Shown piece after piece: positions 63,437-64,000 of a stretch of 64,000 nt of DNA (position 1 is its first letter; the number at the start of each line of letters is the position of its first letter). The notes under the pieces were generated by a model, which had not been told where the DNA came from, did not search any database, and saw only the letters and a list, made by a program, of their open reading frames with translations. The stretch comes from Nyssa sinensis (taxonomy: Eukaryota > Streptophyta > Magnoliopsida > Cornales > Nyssaceae): assembly GCA_008638375.1 (NCBI GenBank), contig CM018041.1, forward strand, positions 10,842,846 to 10,906,845, read 5' to 3'. The translations under genes and the position numbers were made by a program.

Positions 63437-63829
63437 TTATAACATTATCTCAATTATCTTTAAAAACCTTACAGTCATAATTGCTTTATTGGGAAATTTG
63501 TTTGACATAGGAAACGTCACAAAGTCACCATTTGACATCATGAAGCTAATCAATCCTTATACAAAACTTATATGTTGCCAAATTAAATGCATGTTTTAAA
63601 AAAATCTTACAATTAATGGATTCAAGCTACTTGTTTGCTGAACATTGTGAGGAAATGTGTTTTCTAGTCCACTCTATGGCACTGTTGGATTGAGAGAAAT
63701 CAAGGGCTTTTGTAGAATTAAATCACATTTGCAATTAGAACCAGAGGAAATACTCAAGAGGGACAGACGGCAAAATTCACTTTTTTCCTGGAATAAAACT
63801 TTTTATCTTCTTATGCATCCTACAACTAA

Positions 63830-63979
63830 TTAAATGTTTATATCCATCCTACAAGGAGCTGCATCAAGAGGATGCGGCTTCCTATCAATTGATCCATGGC
63901 TGACCAGGTCCTCGTCCTCAAGCTTAAGTATTGATTTTTCCTCTAATGACCCCATTTGTGGAACCAATGTCAGGTGCAT
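63830..63979 (-). CDS. Short open frame, possible upstream exon of the same unknown gene
   Basis: 49 codons from ATG at 63979 to TAA at 63830. The product is hydrophilic (MHLTLVPQMGSLEEKSILKL, then EDEDLVSHGSIDRKPHPLDA). It is on the same strand as the coiled-coil frame at 63290-63436 and about 390 bp upstream of it. No domain is recognised and an in-frame TAG lies 6 bases upstream of the ATG. Support is weak. Confidence 0.2.
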   Translation of the reverse strand: MHLTLVPQMGSLEEKSILKLEDEDLVSHGSIDRKPHPLDAAPCRMDINI

Positions 63980-64000
63980 TTCAAACTACACACACGAGCC

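Noticed and set aside
1..64000. CRISPR arrays, operons or bacterial-type defence systems
   Set aside because: Tandem repeats present are eukaryotic satellite or microsatellite types without spacers; gene structure is intron-containing and plant-like throughout.

Overview
This is nuclear DNA from a flowering plant, most likely a eudicot. The evidence is AT-rich, intron-containing genes with GT-AG junctions, an F-box/FBA gene, plant-type Ty1-copia, Ty3-gypsy, LINE, TRIM and CACTA elements, and inserted pieces that look like plastid and plant mitochondrial DNA. I cannot name the species. Only two protein-coding genes look intact: a ten-exon WD40-type gene (10736-28836, +) and a single-exon F-box gene (29811-31082, -), which converge on each other. 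Nearly everything else is transposon, solo LTR, duplication, organelle-derived DNA or pseudogene.

Layout. 1-2887 holds one arm of a long-range duplication (partner at 57684-58719) and a 1.05-kb tandem duplication. 5320-9051 is a decayed LINE whose 3' part is duplicated. 10736-28836 is the WD40 gene. Its seventh intron is about 14.9 kb because a solo LTR (13792-28091) landed there and then received a second solo LTR of the same family (16365-20097) and a complete but mutated copia element (20844-27749). The copia element carries a small DNA transposon in its leader. Removing the insertions leaves an ancestral intron of about 564 bp. The F-box gene follows, then an AT-rich spacer with a plastid trnT-GGU relic (about 31421-31480).

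35166-42261 has higher GC than its flanks and the look of plant mitochondrial intergenic DNA. It includes a gypsy RNase H/integrase fragment and is split by a third solo LTR (38006-41638). 42262 to about 55010 is a CACTA (En/Spm-type) element read on the minus strand. It has a terminal CACTATAAG motif, GC-rich subterminal repeats, an array of about 16 units of 172 bp, a Transposase_24-like gene and a TNP2-type transposase gene. A fourth solo LTR (46138-49713) interrupts the Transposase_24-like gene in mid-frame. 59464-61100 is an unprocessed, stop-riddled fragment of the transcription elongation factor SPT5 gene. 61855-62100 is a minute TRIM retrotransposon with intact 5-bp target duplications.

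I found no operon, CRISPR array, or new defence or metabolic system. The real interest is structural: precisely bounded nested insertions that can be put in order, four solo LTRs of one long-LTR family, organelle DNA used as an insertion target, and a nucleosome-length tandem array inside a CACTA element. All family assignments come from reading motifs by eye and none was checked against a database.
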